A stretch of DNA of 64,000 nt, taken from positions 1-64,000 of the forward strand of contig NZ_FQTT01000002.1 of assembly GCF_900098745.1 (NCBI RefSeq), written 5' to 3'. The notes beneath the pieces were generated by a model. The model saw only the letters and a program-made list of their open reading frames with translations. It was not told the origin of the DNA and did not search any database. This document shows, piece by piece, positions 6,737-16,282 of this stretch; position 1 is the stretch's first letter; each line of letters starts with the position of its first letter. Origin of the DNA: Actinomyces glycerinitolerans. GTDB lineage: Bacteria > Actinomycetota > Actinomycetes > Actinomycetales > Actinomycetaceae. The position numbers and the translations under genes were made by a program.

Positions 6737-9223
6737 ATGAATTGGCTGATGGGCATCCGCGTCGTGTGCACCGTCATCGTCGCAGTCACGACGGTGGTCG
6801 GCGTCTTCGTGTTCGGCCGGGCCTGTTGCACCATCGCCAACCGCATGGGCGTGGGCCGCCCCGTCCCCCGCGAGCGCCTGCGCCCCATCGGCCGCCGCCT
6901 GATGCGCATGCTCGGTGAGGTCGTCGGCCACACCGCCTTCAAGGGCCGCCCTTGGATCCGGGCCGCGCACTGGCTGGTGATGGTCAGCTTCCCGCTGCTG
7001 TTCCTGACCCTGGTCACCGGCTACGGCCAGGTACTGGCCGGCCCGCACTGGGAGTTGCCGTGGCTGGGCCACCAGGCCTGGTGGGCGTGGGTGGTTGAGC
7101 TCATCGCCTGGCTGAGCCTGGCGGGCATCGTCCACCTGATCACGGTGCGCCGCCGCCTGACCCGCCGCCGGGCCGCCGCGCCCCCCTTCAACACCGACTC
7201 CGCCGGCGGCACCCGCACCCGCACCTCCCGCTTCGCCGGCTCCAGCCAGGGGCAGGCGCACTTCGTGGAGGCGATCGTGGCCGGCGTGGTGGTCTGCGTA
7301 CTGGCGCTGCGGATGCTGGAGCACGCCCAGCTTGTGCTCTCCCCCGACCCGGCCGACGCCGCCCTCGCCCACTGGACGCACTTCCCACTGACCGCCTGGA
7401 CCGGCCCACTGCTGGCACCACTGAGCGCAGACGCCCTGGCGGCCGCGATCACGGTGGTGGCAACCGTCAAGATCGTCATCTCCATGTGGTGGTTCGTGGT
7501 GGTCGGCCTGCAGCCATCGATGGGCGTGGCCTGGCACCGCTTCCTGGCCTTCGTGAACCTCTACGCACGCCGCAACACCGACGGCACCAAGGCGCTCGGC
7601 CCCGCCCAACCGCTGCTGCTACCCGACGGCCGGCCGCTGACCGCCGACACCCTGGACGACCTCGACGCCGCCATGGAGGCTGCCGAGGAGGCGGGCACCG
7701 AGGTCAAGCTCGGCGTGGAGCGCATTGAGGACTTCACCTGGAAGGGCCTGCTGGACTTCTCCACCTGCACCGAGTGCGGCCGCTGCCAGGACCTGTGCCC
7801 GGCGTGGAACACCGGCAAGCCCCTGTCCCCGAAGCTGTTCACCCTGGCCCTGCGCGACCACCACGCCGCCGTCGCCCCTTACCTGCGGGCGGCGAGCGCA
7901 CTCGGCGTTGAGCCAGACGAGGTCACCGAGGAGATGCTCGCCGAGCGCCGCAGTGCCCGCGGCCCGCTCGGGCGGCTGGCGGGCATGACCGACGGCCTGG
8001 AGGACGACGACGATCTGGGCCTGGCTCCGGGCAGCGCCCACACCGGCGACGTGCTGGGCGCCCTGCTGGCCGCCAAGGCCGCCCCGAGCGACACGGGTGT
8101 GGCCACGCGTCCGGCGCCGCTGGCCGGCGAGGTGATCCCCGCGGACGTGCTGTGGTCGTGCACCACCTGCGGGGCGTGCGTGGATCAGTGCCCGGTGGAC
8201 ATCGAGCACCTGGATCACGTGATCGACGTGCGCCGTCAGCAGGTGCTCATGGCCTCGGCCTTCCCCAAGGAGTTGGGGCAGATGTTCCGCAAGCTGGAGT
8301 CCAAGGGCAACCCCTGGGGCCTGGCGGCGCGCAAGCGCATGGACTGGACCAAGGGCCTGGACTTCGACGTGCCGGTCGTCGGCGTGGACGTGGAGGACGC
8401 CTCCGAGGTCGACTACCTGTTCTGGGTGGGCTGCGCGGGCGCCTACGAGGACCGGGCGAAGAAGACGACGCGTGCGGTCGCCGAGCTGCTGCACACCGCC
8501 GGGGTGTCCTTCGCCGTCCTGGGCGACGCCGAGGCCTGCACCGGCGACCCGGCCCGCCGCGCTGGCAATGAGATCCTGTTCCAGACGCTGGCGGCGCAGA
8601 ACGTCGAGACGCTCAACGAGGCCGGCGCGCAGAAGATCGTGGTCACCTGCGCCCACTGCTTCAACACGCTGGCCCGCGAGTACCCGCAGGTGGGCGGGCA
8701 CTACGAGGTGCTGCACTACACGCAGCTGCTGGGCCGGCTGGTGCGTGAGGGCCGCTTGCGTCCCGCCCCGCCGCAGGCCGCCCGTCCCGACGACGCTGCG
8801 GCGCCCGCTCCGGAGTCGTCCGCGACGACGCCGTCATCCACGCCGCCCGCAGCCCCGACCGTCACCTACCACGACGCCTGCTACCTGGGCCGCCACAACC
8901 GCATCTACTCCCCGCCGCGCGAGTTGCTGGAGGCGACCGGCGCCACCACCGTGGAGATGCCGCGCAGCCACGAGCGCGGCTTCTGCTGCGGCGGCGGCGG
9001 GGCGCGGGCCTTCATGGAGGAGTCGATCGGCACCCGCATCGCGGTGGAGCGCTCGCGCGAGGCGATCGGCACCGGCGCGCAGGTGATCGCGACGGCCTGT
9101 CCGTTCTGCACCACCATGCTCTCCGACGGCGTCGCCTCCGAGGGCGCCGACGTGCGCGTCACGGACGTGGCCACCCTGATGCTGGAGTCCGTCCGCCGCG
9201 GCCAGCAGCCGACGCCGGCCTGA
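6737..9223 (+). CDS. Membrane-anchored Fe-S oxidoreductase (HdrD/GlpC-like, CCG domains)
   Basis: This is an 828-residue electron-transfer protein. About five transmembrane segments fill residues 5-260 (near 5-28, 75-98, 110-140, 175-195 and 235-260). Then come two ferredoxin-type 4Fe-4S sites, CTECGRCQDLC near residue 344 and CTTCGACVDQC near 475, each followed by a Pro. Last are two CCG-type cysteine domains: VGCAGAYED...CAHCFN (about 565-650) and ACYLGRHN...FCCGGGG (about 715-755). This layout is known from actinobacterial heterodisulfide-reductase-like Fe-S oxidoreductases, which probably move electrons between a membrane quinone and a cytosolic donor. The true partner is not known. A Pro/Ala-rich linker (about 675-705) separates the CCG domains. 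It is monocistronic and converges on the YrdC gene 4 bases away. Confidence 0.85.
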   Translation: MNWLMGIRVVCTVIVAVTTVVGVFVFGRACCTIANRMGVGRPVPRERLRPIGRRLMRMLGEVVGHTAFKGRPWIRAAHWLVMVSFPLLFLTLVTGYGQVLAGPHWELPWLGHQAWWAWVVELIAWLSLAGIVHLITVRRRLTRRRAAAPPFNTDSAGGTRTRTSRFAGSSQGQAHFVEAIVAGVVVCVLALRMLEHAQLVLSPDPADAALAHWTHFPLTAWTGPLLAPLSADALAAAITVVATVKIVISMWWFVVVGLQPSMGVAWHRFLAFVNLYARRNTDGTKALGPAQPLLLPDGRPLTADTLDDLDAAMEAAEEAGTEVKLGVERIEDFTWKGLLDFSTCTECGRCQDLCPAWNTGKPLSPKLFTLALRDHHAAVAPYLRAASALGVEPDEVTEEMLAERRSARGPLGRLAGMTDGLEDDDDLGLAPGSAHTGDVLGALLAAKAAPSDTGVATRPAPLAGEVIPADVLWSCTTCGACVDQCPVDIEHLDHVIDVRRQQVLMASAFPKELGQMFRKLESKGNPWGLAARKRMDWTKGLDFDVPVVGVDVEDASEVDYLFWVGCAGAYEDRAKKTTRAVAELLHTAGVSFAVLGDAEACTGDPARRAGNEILFQTLAAQNVETLNEAGAQKIVVTCAHCFNTLAREYPQVGGHYEVLHYTQLLGRLVREGRLRPAPPQAARPDDAAAPAPESSATTPSSTPPAAPTVTYHDACYLGRHNRIYSPPRELLEATGATTVEMPRSHERGFCCGGGGARAFMEESIGTRIAVERSREAIGTGAQVIATACPFCTTMLSDGVASEGADVRVTDVATLMLESVRRGQQPTPA

Positions 9224-9227
9224 GCGC

Positions 9228-9914
9228 CTAGAAGTCGGTCGCGACGCTTACCCCGGTCAAGGCGGCACGAATGGTGCCCGGGCGCACGTCTCCCTCCCGC
9301 AGGATCGTCGCCCGGCCGTCCTGAACCTTGACGATCGTCGACGATGCCGTGGTGCCCTGATGCCCACCTTCGAGGATCAGGTCCACCGCGTCGCCGATCT
9401 GCTCGCTCGCGAGTTTCAGGTCCACCAGGACGCCGTCGGCCCTCCCGGACAGGTTCGCCGAGGTCATCGCCACCGGTCGACCGATGAAATCCAATAGTCG
9501 TTGCAGGGTCGGGTTGGACAACACCCCGAGCGCAACCGTGCTGCCTCCACGCACCAGGAAGTCGGGCACCGCGTCGCTGCGCGGCAGGACCAGGTTGAAA
9601 GGACCGGGCCAGAACGCCGCCGCCAGTGCCTGAACCGTGGCCCTGTCCGCCGCGGGTACCCGCGTGTAGCGTTCCCAGTCCCCGGAGTTCCGCAGGAACA
9701 GGGTCAGTGGGGAGGTCGCCGGGCGGCGCTTGATGGCGAAGGCCCGCTCGATGGCAGCCTCGTTCCAGGCGTCGAGTGTCAGCGCCAGATTCGTGTCCGA
9801 GGGCGCCACGATAACGCCCCCGGCCAACACGATCCGGGCCGCGCGTCGAAGGTTCTCCTCCGTAGCGGCAACCACCTTCGGATGGTGGAGGGCGTCGGCA
9901 CTCGTCTCAGTCAT
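9228..9914 (-). CDS. Sua5/YciO/YrdC-family protein (threonylcarbamoyl-AMP synthase-like)
   Basis: The protein is about 228 residues from ATG at 9914. I chose this start because GGAGG lies just upstream; the frame stays open to 10025, but the extra residues look non-coding. The YrdC fold is visible: a glycine-rich strand GGVIVAPSDTN (PTDT in most TsaC enzymes), the substrate-binding KRRP near residue 65, FWPGPFNLVLPR near 105, GRPVAMTSANLSG near 150, and ASSTIVKV near 190. TsaC enzymes make threonylcarbamoyl-AMP for the t6A modification of ANN-reading tRNAs. The changed PSDTN loop and the TSPLTLFL after KRRP suggest a divergent paralogue rather than the housekeeping enzyme, so a YciO-like role is open. 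It lies just downstream of lhr in the same direction, 115 bases from its stop. Confidence 0.75.
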   Translation of the reverse strand: MTETSADALHHPKVVAATEENLRRAARIVLAGGVIVAPSDTNLALTLDAWNEAAIERAFAIKRRPATSPLTLFLRNSGDWERYTRVPAADRATVQALAAAFWPGPFNLVLPRSDAVPDFLVRGGSTVALGVLSNPTLQRLLDFIGRPVAMTSANLSGRADGVLVDLKLASEQIGDAVDLILEGGHQGTTASSTIVKVQDGRATILREGDVRPGTIRAALTGVSVATDF

Positions 9915-10028
9915 CGGTCGCCGCCTCCAAACGAGGATCAGGGAGTCGCATCGAGTCATTTTCCCCCCGCCCGGCGGGACGGGCGAGTCGAACAGGGTCC
10001 CGGTCAACGGGTGCGGGTCGGGCACGGC

Positions 10029-13000
10029 TCAGCTCCGGTAGGGGTCGATGTGCAGACGCATGCCGCGCGGGTCGCGCACCAGTCCGGCCGTCTCCAGCAG
10101 GTCGCCGACCACCGGGTCCAGTGCGGAGACGCCGTTGAGGGCCTCCACCACGCGCTTGCCGGTGCTGCGCGGGGTCTCCCGCAGCGCGGCGCGGGTCTCG
10201 GCGGCGACGACGGCGGCCAGCGCCCGTTCCAGTTCTGCCCGGATCGTGGTGTAGCAGGTGAGGGCGCGCAGCCGCTCGGCGGCATGCAGCACCGGCCGCC
10301 CGCCGATCAGGACGACGCGCGTGCCCTGCCGCGCCGCCGGGCGCGGCAACTCCTCATCTGCGACATCCGCGGCCCGCGCGGCCAAGTCGGGCGGCAGCGC
10401 CGGCTCGGGCCAGGGGACGACGCCGCCCATGAGGCAGGCGGGGTCCTTCAGATCCAGCACCGCCACCGATTCGGGGCGGGAGGCGGAAGACTGCTCCGGC
10501 GCCCGCCCGGCCGCAGGCTCGTCCGACGGCGTGAACTGTGCGGCGGTTGGCGTGCCCGCTGCCGCGCCGTCGAGTCCGCCGTCACGCCCCGCCAGGGCGC
10601 GCAGCCGGTCGACGGTCTCCCGGCCGGCGAACTGACTCGGCCCGAGCCCGGTGACGAAGGCGCCGCGCAGCACGACGCCGGCGTCCTCCATGCGTCGCAG
10701 CACCGGCAGCAGCGGGGTGATGCCGCCCGGGATACCGGCGGCGAGCGCCACGTCCCGGCTGACGATGCCGTAGCGGTCGAGCAGGGATTCGACGTCGGCC
10801 ACGGCCTGCTCCTCGGCCGTGACCTGCGGCGGGGCGAGCCGACGCCAGGAGGCGGTCGCGAGCGCGGCGGCGAGCGCCGGGTTGTGGGCCGCCGTCGGGC
10901 TGCCGCCGGCGGCGGAGAGCCCACCGGCCGTCGAGGCCGATGACGGTCGCAGCGCGTCCGGGGGCGGCAGCGGCCCCGACGTGGACGGCGTCGACTGCGC
11001 CGCCCCGGCAGATCCGGCCGGGCGGGTGCGTTCGGTGAGATAACCCGTGCGGTAGCCGCCGTAGCGGCGGGTGCGGCGACTGCGCACACGCCGCGGCGGC
11101 ACGGCCGGTGGCCGCGGCTGGAGGAGTGCCCGCACCGGTGCGAAGGAGTCGGCGGTCAGCTGCCCGGAACCCACCAGCGCCCACTGTTCCTCCGCGTCGT
11201 ACTCGCCTGTGCCGATGGGCGCTCCGGCGACGGGCGCCAGCGGGGAGTCGGATGGGAAGAAGGCGATTTCGCCCGGCGTGACCCCGTCCTGCGTCCGGCA
11301 CACCCAGATCACGTCTCCGGAGCCGATGAGGTCGTCGAGCATGGCGGGGCGGTAGCCGACCACGCGCGCCGGGAAAACCACGGATTCCCAGAGCCCGGCG
11401 GGCAGCCACACGCCCTCCAGGGCGGCAATCGCCTCCGCGAGCGCCTCCACGCCGAGCCCTGGGGCGACGCCGAATGCGCCACTGCCGCCGGTGGTACCGG
11501 GCGCTCCCGGCGAACCCTGCGCTCCCGGCGAACCCGCCGCCGCTGACGCGGCACCCGCCTCCTCCGCACGCGCAGTGATACCGGCGCGCTCCAGCACGAG
11601 CCGCTGCAGGGCCGCGGGCGGCACCGGCTCGACGGCGGCCCGCGCCTTCGCCAGGGAGCGGTTGCGCACCCGGGTGAACACCTCAGGTGCCATCCAACGG
11701 ACCTGCGCGCCGCCGCTCAGACGCAGACGCATGAGCGCGCCCTCATCGGCCAGCGCCGTCAGCGCATCCGCGGCCACGGAAGCGCCCAGGCCGAAGGCCC
11801 CGGCCACCGCCTCGGCGGTCACCTCAGCATGGGTGCGGGCGTGGCGCAGCACCAGGTCGGCCAGCGCCCCACGGGGTGCCGAAGCCTCCGCAGCGACCGC
11901 GGGAGCACCCAAAATCCCCGCGACGCCGACGGCGGGCGATTCAACACCCGATTCCGCCTGCCCGGCAGCCGGCTCAACCGGTGCGGTCGACGTTGTCACA
12001 GCGGGCCGCACCGCCCAGTCGGGCACCTGGGCCCCGAGGGCGTCGCGCAGGGCGGCCGCGTCCTCCGCGCGCGCCCAGCACTCGCGTCCGCCCACGCGCA
12101 CGGGGAAGGCGCGCCGCGCCCGTTCCAGCGCCGTGAGCCCCACGCGCACTCCCTTAGGGGCCCCGCCCCCAACATCAGCGGCGGCCTCGTCCCCTCCCGC
12201 GGCACCACCAGCGGCATCGACGCCGCCGGCGTCCGCATCCTCGCCCGCGGCAGCAGTCTCAGCCTGCCCGTGCACCGCCGATTCGCCGTCGTCGCCCCGG
12301 CAGCGGGCGGCCAACTCCCCCGCCGACAGCGGGCCGAGTTCACGCAGCAGGTCGGCCAGCCCCTCGGCGTCGGCCCGCGCTTGCCGCCCGGGTGCCAGGT
12401 GCTGCAGCTCGGATTCGACCTGCGCCATGACCTCCTCATCCAGCAGGTCGGCGATGCCGCCGTCGCCCACAAGCTCGGCCACGGCGTCGGGATCCAGGGA
12501 GAGCAGCTGGGCGCGGCGCTCGGCGTGCGGGAGGTCGTACTGGTACAGGAAGGTGCCGGTGTAGCCGAACAGCAGCGGCCCGGCGAAGGGCGAGGGCACC
12601 TGCGTGACCGCCTCGACCACACGCGCGCGCCCGGCGGCGAGCCGCTCCATGAGGGCGCGCAGGGCGGGCAGGTCCCACACGTCCTGCAGACACTCGCGGG
12701 CCGCTTCCACCAGCACAGGGAAGCTCGGGAAGCGCCGGGAGGCCTCCTGGAGCTGACCGGCCTTCAGCCGCTGGAGCCACAGCGGGGTGCGGCGGCCGGG
12801 GCGCGCGGAGGGCATGAGCAGCGCGCGGGCGGCGCACTCGCGGAAGCGGGCGGCGAACACGGCGGTCTGGTCCACCCGGGTGCGCACCAGCTGCTCGAGC
12901 TCGGCGGCGTCGAAAACGAACAGCTCCGCGCCCGGCGGCTGCTCGGTGGGCGGGGTCTGCAGCAATATGCCGTCGTCGGCGGTGACGATCTGCGGGTCGA

Positions 13001-15524
13001 TCCCCAGCATGCGGCGGGCCCGCTCCTTGATTGCCATGGCCCAGGGCTCGTGCACGCGGCGGCCGAGTGGGCTGTGCAGGATCAGTCGCCAGTTGTCGGA
13101 CTCGTCCCGGCACCGCTCCAGCACCAGGTCGGTATCGGAGGGGACGACGCCGGTCGCCGCCCGCTGCTCGCGCAGCAGCGCCACCAGGTTGGCCTGCGCG
13201 CCGGCGTCCATGCCGGCGCGGTGCAGGCGGTCGGTCAGTTCCGGCTGGGGCGGGTCCCCGAAGCCGCCGTCGCCCAGGGCCGCGGCCGCCTGCCGCAGGA
13301 AGGCGCCCTTCGCGGCACCGGTGGCGGCCGGGCGGCCAGTCCCCTCCCCGCGCCAGAAGGGCAGCCGGGCGCTGCGGCCGGGGGCGGGGTCGACGACGAC
13401 GCGGTCCGCCCCGATCTCGCGGATGCGCCAGGAGGCGGTACCCAGGGTGATCACGTCCCCGACGCTGGACTCGTTGACCATCTCCTCATCCAGCTCCCCC
13501 ACGCGGCGGCGGCCGGTGGCGGCGTCGCCCTCGGGCAGCATCACCGGGAACATGCCGCGGTCGGGGATGGTGCCGGAGGCGGCGACGGCCAGGCGCTGGG
13601 CATTGGGGCGGGCGGTGAGTGCGCCGGTGGACCGGTCCCAGATGATCCGTGGGGAGAAGTCGCTCAAGTCGGCGGAGGCGTAGCCGCCGGCGAGCAGTTC
13701 CAGCACGGAGTCGAAGGCGGTGCGGGGCAGGTCCCGGTACGGGGCGGCGCGGGTGACGGTGGCGTACCAGTCGTCGGCGGTGCGGTCCTCGACGGCGACG
13801 GCGGCCACCGTCTGCTGGGCGAGCACGTCCAGCGCGTTGGACACCAGCGCGGTGCGTTCAATGCTGCCGGCGCGCATGCCCTCGGCCACGACGGCCGCGT
13901 CCACGAGCTGGGTGCGTTCGATCGGGTAGATGACCCCGCGGGGCCGCCCGCCGACGCGGTGCTCGGCCCGGCCGACGCGCTGCAATCCGGCGGCGACCGA
14001 CGGTGGGGGCGCCACCTGGAGGACCAGGTCGATGGAACCCATGTCGATGCCGAGTTCCAGGGAGGCGGTGGCCACCACGCAGCGCAGCTCGCCGGACTTG
14101 AGCTCCTCCTCGACCAGGCGGCGCTGCTCCTTGGATACCGAGCCGTGGTGGGCCTTGGCGATCACCGGGGCGTCGGCCGGCAGGGGCCGGGTGTGCTGGG
14201 AGGCGCCCATCTCCCAGGACTCGTGGTGGCGGACGGGCTCGGGGGCGGACGCGGCGCCTCGTTCGGCCAGATGGGCGGCGTAGGCCTCGTTCAGGTGCGC
14301 GGTCAGGCGCTCGCACACGCCCCGGGAGTTGACGAAGATCAGCGTGGTGCGGTGGGTGAGGACCTGCTGCAGCAGGGCGTGCTCGATATGCGGCCAGATG
14401 GAGGCCGTCATGCGGGCCGGGGCGCCCGCGCCGGCGGATCCTCCGGTGCCGGCGATCTCGCCTGCCATGGCGGCACGCAGGGCCCGATCGCTGCGCCAGG
14501 CCTGCCGACTGCTTCTGCCGCCAGCGGCACCGGTCGGGCCGTCCGGGCGAGTGCCGCCTGCCCGCACCCCTCCGCCTGGGCCACGGCCGATTCCCGTCCC
14601 TCCGTCCGGGCCCCCACGGCCGGGCGCACCCCGCAGGGCGCGCTCGTGGCGGTCGAGCGTGGCCGGGACGCGGGCCATGTCCGTCACGGGCACGGCGACG
14701 GTCACATCGGGAGTGGCGTGGGCGTCGTCGTCGGCGATGATGCCGACCGGGTGGGGGCCGCCCAGGAAGCGGGCGATCTCCTCGGGTGGGCGGACCGTCG
14801 CGGACAGGCCGATGCGTTGAGCGGGGCGGGGCAACAGGTCGTCCAGCCGCTCCAGGGACAGAGCCAGGTGGGTGCCGCGCTTCTGGCCGGCGAAGGAGTG
14901 GATCTCGTCGACGATCACGGTGTCCACGGTGCGCAGCGTCTCGCGCACCGCGCTGGTGAGCATCAGGTACAGCGACTCCGGGGTGGTGATGAGGATGTCC
15001 GGCGGGCTGGTGCGCAGGCGGCGCCGCTCGGCCGGGGTGGTGTCTCCCGTGCGCATGCCGACGGCGAGCGGTGCCGCGGGCACGCCCAGTTCCGCGGAGG
15101 CCGCGGTGATGCCGGCCAGGGGACGACGCAGGTTGCGTTCCACATCGGCGCCGAGGGCCTTGAGCGGGGAGATGTACAGGACCCGCACCCCGCGCCCGCG
15201 CGGCTGCCGAGTGCGGCGGCGGTCGGCCGGGATGGCACCGGCCGGGGCGGCGTCGCCGAGGGCGGGCTCATCGCCCTGGGCCACCTGCGCCACGGGACGG
15301 GCGAGGCGGTCGATGGCGGACAGGAAGGCCGCCAGGGTCTTGCCCGAGCCGGTGGGGGCGATGACCAGGGCGTTCTCGCCGCGGCCGATCGCCTCCCAGG
15401 CGCGCCGCTGCACCGGCGTCGGGCCGGCCGGGAAGGCGGCGTCGAACCAGGCGCGCGTGGCGGCAGTGAAGGCAGCGGGCAGTGTGGGCGGCATCGGGGC
15501 CAGGATAGGCGCGGCCGCCGACAT
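10029..15524 (-). CDS. lhr: Lhr, large ATP-dependent DNA/RNA-DNA helicase
   Basis: Lhr is a giant superfamily 2 helicase that moves 3' to 5' and unwinds RNA-DNA hybrids, linked to the mitomycin/DNA-damage response in mycobacteria. This one has about 1830 residues from ATG at 15524 (ATG at 15494 is an alternative). Walker A APTGSGKT is near residue 55, the DEIH box VDEIHSF near 205, motif III GLSATVRPPEE near 235, and the helicase C domain with HHGSVSKEQRR and VGRAEHRVGGR near 450-530. The DEAD-associated domain follows, then the long C-terminal winged-helix/beta-barrel region of the full-length Lhr family. Low-complexity Gly/Ala/Pro inserts sit near residues 330-370, 1160-1200, 1360-1390 and 1520-1570 and are probably flexible linkers. 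The family is typically 1500-1600 residues, so the inserts explain the extra length. Confidence 0.93.
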   Translation of the reverse strand: MSAAAPILAPMPPTLPAAFTAATRAWFDAAFPAGPTPVQRRAWEAIGRGENALVIAPTGSGKTLAAFLSAIDRLARPVAQVAQGDEPALGDAAPAGAIPADRRRTRQPRGRGVRVLYISPLKALGADVERNLRRPLAGITAASAELGVPAAPLAVGMRTGDTTPAERRRLRTSPPDILITTPESLYLMLTSAVRETLRTVDTVIVDEIHSFAGQKRGTHLALSLERLDDLLPRPAQRIGLSATVRPPEEIARFLGGPHPVGIIADDDAHATPDVTVAVPVTDMARVPATLDRHERALRGAPGRGGPDGGTGIGRGPGGGVRAGGTRPDGPTGAAGGRSSRQAWRSDRALRAAMAGEIAGTGGSAGAGAPARMTASIWPHIEHALLQQVLTHRTTLIFVNSRGVCERLTAHLNEAYAAHLAERGAASAPEPVRHHESWEMGASQHTRPLPADAPVIAKAHHGSVSKEQRRLVEEELKSGELRCVVATASLELGIDMGSIDLVLQVAPPPSVAAGLQRVGRAEHRVGGRPRGVIYPIERTQLVDAAVVAEGMRAGSIERTALVSNALDVLAQQTVAAVAVEDRTADDWYATVTRAAPYRDLPRTAFDSVLELLAGGYASADLSDFSPRIIWDRSTGALTARPNAQRLAVAASGTIPDRGMFPVMLPEGDAATGRRRVGELDEEMVNESSVGDVITLGTASWRIREIGADRVVVDPAPGRSARLPFWRGEGTGRPAATGAAKGAFLRQAAAALGDGGFGDPPQPELTDRLHRAGMDAGAQANLVALLREQRAATGVVPSDTDLVLERCRDESDNWRLILHSPLGRRVHEPWAMAIKERARRMLGIDPQIVTADDGILLQTPPTEQPPGAELFVFDAAELEQLVRTRVDQTAVFAARFRECAARALLMPSARPGRRTPLWLQRLKAGQLQEASRRFPSFPVLVEAARECLQDVWDLPALRALMERLAAGRARVVEAVTQVPSPFAGPLLFGYTGTFLYQYDLPHAERRAQLLSLDPDAVAELVGDGGIADLLDEEVMAQVESELQHLAPGRQARADAEGLADLLRELGPLSAGELAARCRGDDGESAVHGQAETAAAGEDADAGGVDAAGGAAGGDEAAADVGGGAPKGVRVGLTALERARRAFPVRVGGRECWARAEDAAALRDALGAQVPDWAVRPAVTTSTAPVEPAAGQAESGVESPAVGVAGILGAPAVAAEASAPRGALADLVLRHARTHAEVTAEAVAGAFGLGASVAADALTALADEGALMRLRLSGGAQVRWMAPEVFTRVRNRSLAKARAAVEPVPPAALQRLVLERAGITARAEEAGAASAAAGSPGAQGSPGAPGTTGGSGAFGVAPGLGVEALAEAIAALEGVWLPAGLWESVVFPARVVGYRPAMLDDLIGSGDVIWVCRTQDGVTPGEIAFFPSDSPLAPVAGAPIGTGEYDAEEQWALVGSGQLTADSFAPVRALLQPRPPAVPPRRVRSRRTRRYGGYRTGYLTERTRPAGSAGAAQSTPSTSGPLPPPDALRPSSASTAGGLSAAGGSPTAAHNPALAAALATASWRRLAPPQVTAEEQAVADVESLLDRYGIVSRDVALAAGIPGGITPLLPVLRRMEDAGVVLRGAFVTGLGPSQFAGRETVDRLRALAGRDGGLDGAAAGTPTAAQFTPSDEPAAGRAPEQSSASRPESVAVLDLKDPACLMGGVVPWPEPALPPDLAARAADVADEELPRPAARQGTRVVLIGGRPVLHAAERLRALTCYTTIRAELERALAAVVAAETRAALRETPRSTGKRVVEALNGVSALDPVVGDLLETAGLVRDPRGMRLHIDPYRS

Positions 15525-15625
15525 TAATCGGTCCCATTCTGGCCCACACCCCGCAGCCATCTCGGACGGCGGTGGCAGCCGGCTCTGGCTCGAGCGGGGG
15601 CGGCGCCCCACGAGCCGTTTGCCCG

Positions 15626-15721
15626 TCAGCGTTCCTCCGGCCCTGCCGACTCCTCGATCAGTCGGTCCAGGATCTCCGGCACCCTCTGTGTCACCGCCGC
15701 CCAGAACAGGTCATCATTCAT
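15626..15721 (-). pseudogene. HepT-like (HEPN/DUF86) toxin, C-terminal remnant
   Basis: A 31-residue frame, MNDDLFWAAVTQRVPEILDR and then LIEESAGPEER, follows the mntA-like gene by 16 bases. The pattern N-D-x-L-x-W-x-x-V-T-x-x-V-P is the tail of DUF86/HepT RNases. The RX4HXY active site and all helices before it are missing. It is too short to be toxic. It shows that the upstream antitoxin once had a normal partner. Confidence 0.5.
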
Positions 15722-15737
15722 CGACTGACGGCGTCGT

Positions 15738-16208
15738 TCACAGCGGCACCGCCTCTCGGACGGCGCTCTTGAGGGCATCGGGCACCGAGGTATCAGCCAC
15801 CGCCTCGACCGGGAATCCCGTGAGCTCCTCAACCTCGGCGGCGAAAAGGGCCAGATCGAACAGGTCGGTGCCGGGGGCGGGCGTGACCAGCAGATCAATA
15901 TCGGAGTCGAAGGTGTCCTCACCGCGCAACGCTGAGCCGAACACCCGCGGATTCGCGAAGCCGTGAGCCCTGGCACTGGCGCTGATCTCATCGGCGTGTG
16001 CGGCGAGCGGAATGGACGGACGGTAGTCGGCCGCACGCAGGACGCGTTCCAACATTTCGTCGGAGACGGAACGCCTGCCCGACTCCATCTGGGCCAGACT
16101 CGGCTGCCGCAGGCCAGCACGTTCAGCCAACTGGGTCTGCGTCAACCCCGCGTCACGTCGTGCGGCACGGATGAGCTCGGGCGCCGCATCAATGTTGAAG
16201 CGCCTCAT
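15738..16208 (-). CDS. MntA-like antitoxin: HTH plus minimal nucleotidyltransferase
   Basis: This 156-residue protein starts at ATG 16208. Residues about 8-62 form an Xre-type helix-turn-helix (DAGLTQTQLAERAGLRQPSL). Residues about 85-156 form a minimal nucleotidyltransferase domain with FGSALRGEDTFDSDIDLLV, an exact G-S-x10-D-x-D motif. MntA enzymes AMPylate a Tyr of their HepT partner and so silence its RNase activity. Here the partner is only a scrap (15626-15721), so this is an orphan antitoxin kept without its toxin, possibly neutralising HepT proteins elsewhere or acting as a regulator. The HTH fused to the enzyme suggests autoregulation through the palindrome at 16220-16235. The gene is divergent from the uvrA-like gene. 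Confidence 0.8.
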   Translation of the reverse strand: MRRFNIDAAPELIRAARRDAGLTQTQLAERAGLRQPSLAQMESGRRSVSDEMLERVLRAADYRPSIPLAAHADEISASARAHGFANPRVFGSALRGEDTFDSDIDLLVTPAPGTDLFDLALFAAEVEELTGFPVEAVADTSVPDALKSAVREAVPL

Positions 16209-16219
16209 GCTCAAAGTGT

Positions 16220-16235
16220 ATAGCAGGAATGCTAT
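16220..16235. promoter_or_regulatory. Operator-like palindrome and promoter of the orphan mntA-like gene
   Basis: ATAGCA-GGAA-TGCTAT is a perfect inverted repeat. On the minus strand it overlaps TATACA, a good -10 box (16217-16222) that ends 8 bases before ATG 16208, so the transcript is probably nearly leaderless. The Xre-type HTH of the gene product is the obvious candidate to bind it. Confidence 0.55.
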
Positions 16236-16269
16236 TACGCTGCGGCGTGTTTGTGTCGGCGCCTCGACG

Positions 16270-16275
16270 TAGCCT
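16270..16275 (+). promoter_or_regulatory. -10 box, leaderless start of the uvrA-like gene
   Basis: TAGCCT lies 7 bases before ATG 16283, and no Shine-Dalgarno sequence intervenes. Confidence 0.5.
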
Positions 16276-16282
16276 GAGCCCC

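Noticed and set aside
11829-15527. Very long antisense open frame (over 1200 codons) opposite lhr
   Set aside because: Composition is Gly/Gln/His-rich with no domain, it is the mirror of a clearly conserved helicase, and G/C-rich third positions suppress stop codons on the opposite strand. Similar shadows occur opposite the amylopullulanase, the ABC exporter and the Fe-S oxidoreductase genes.
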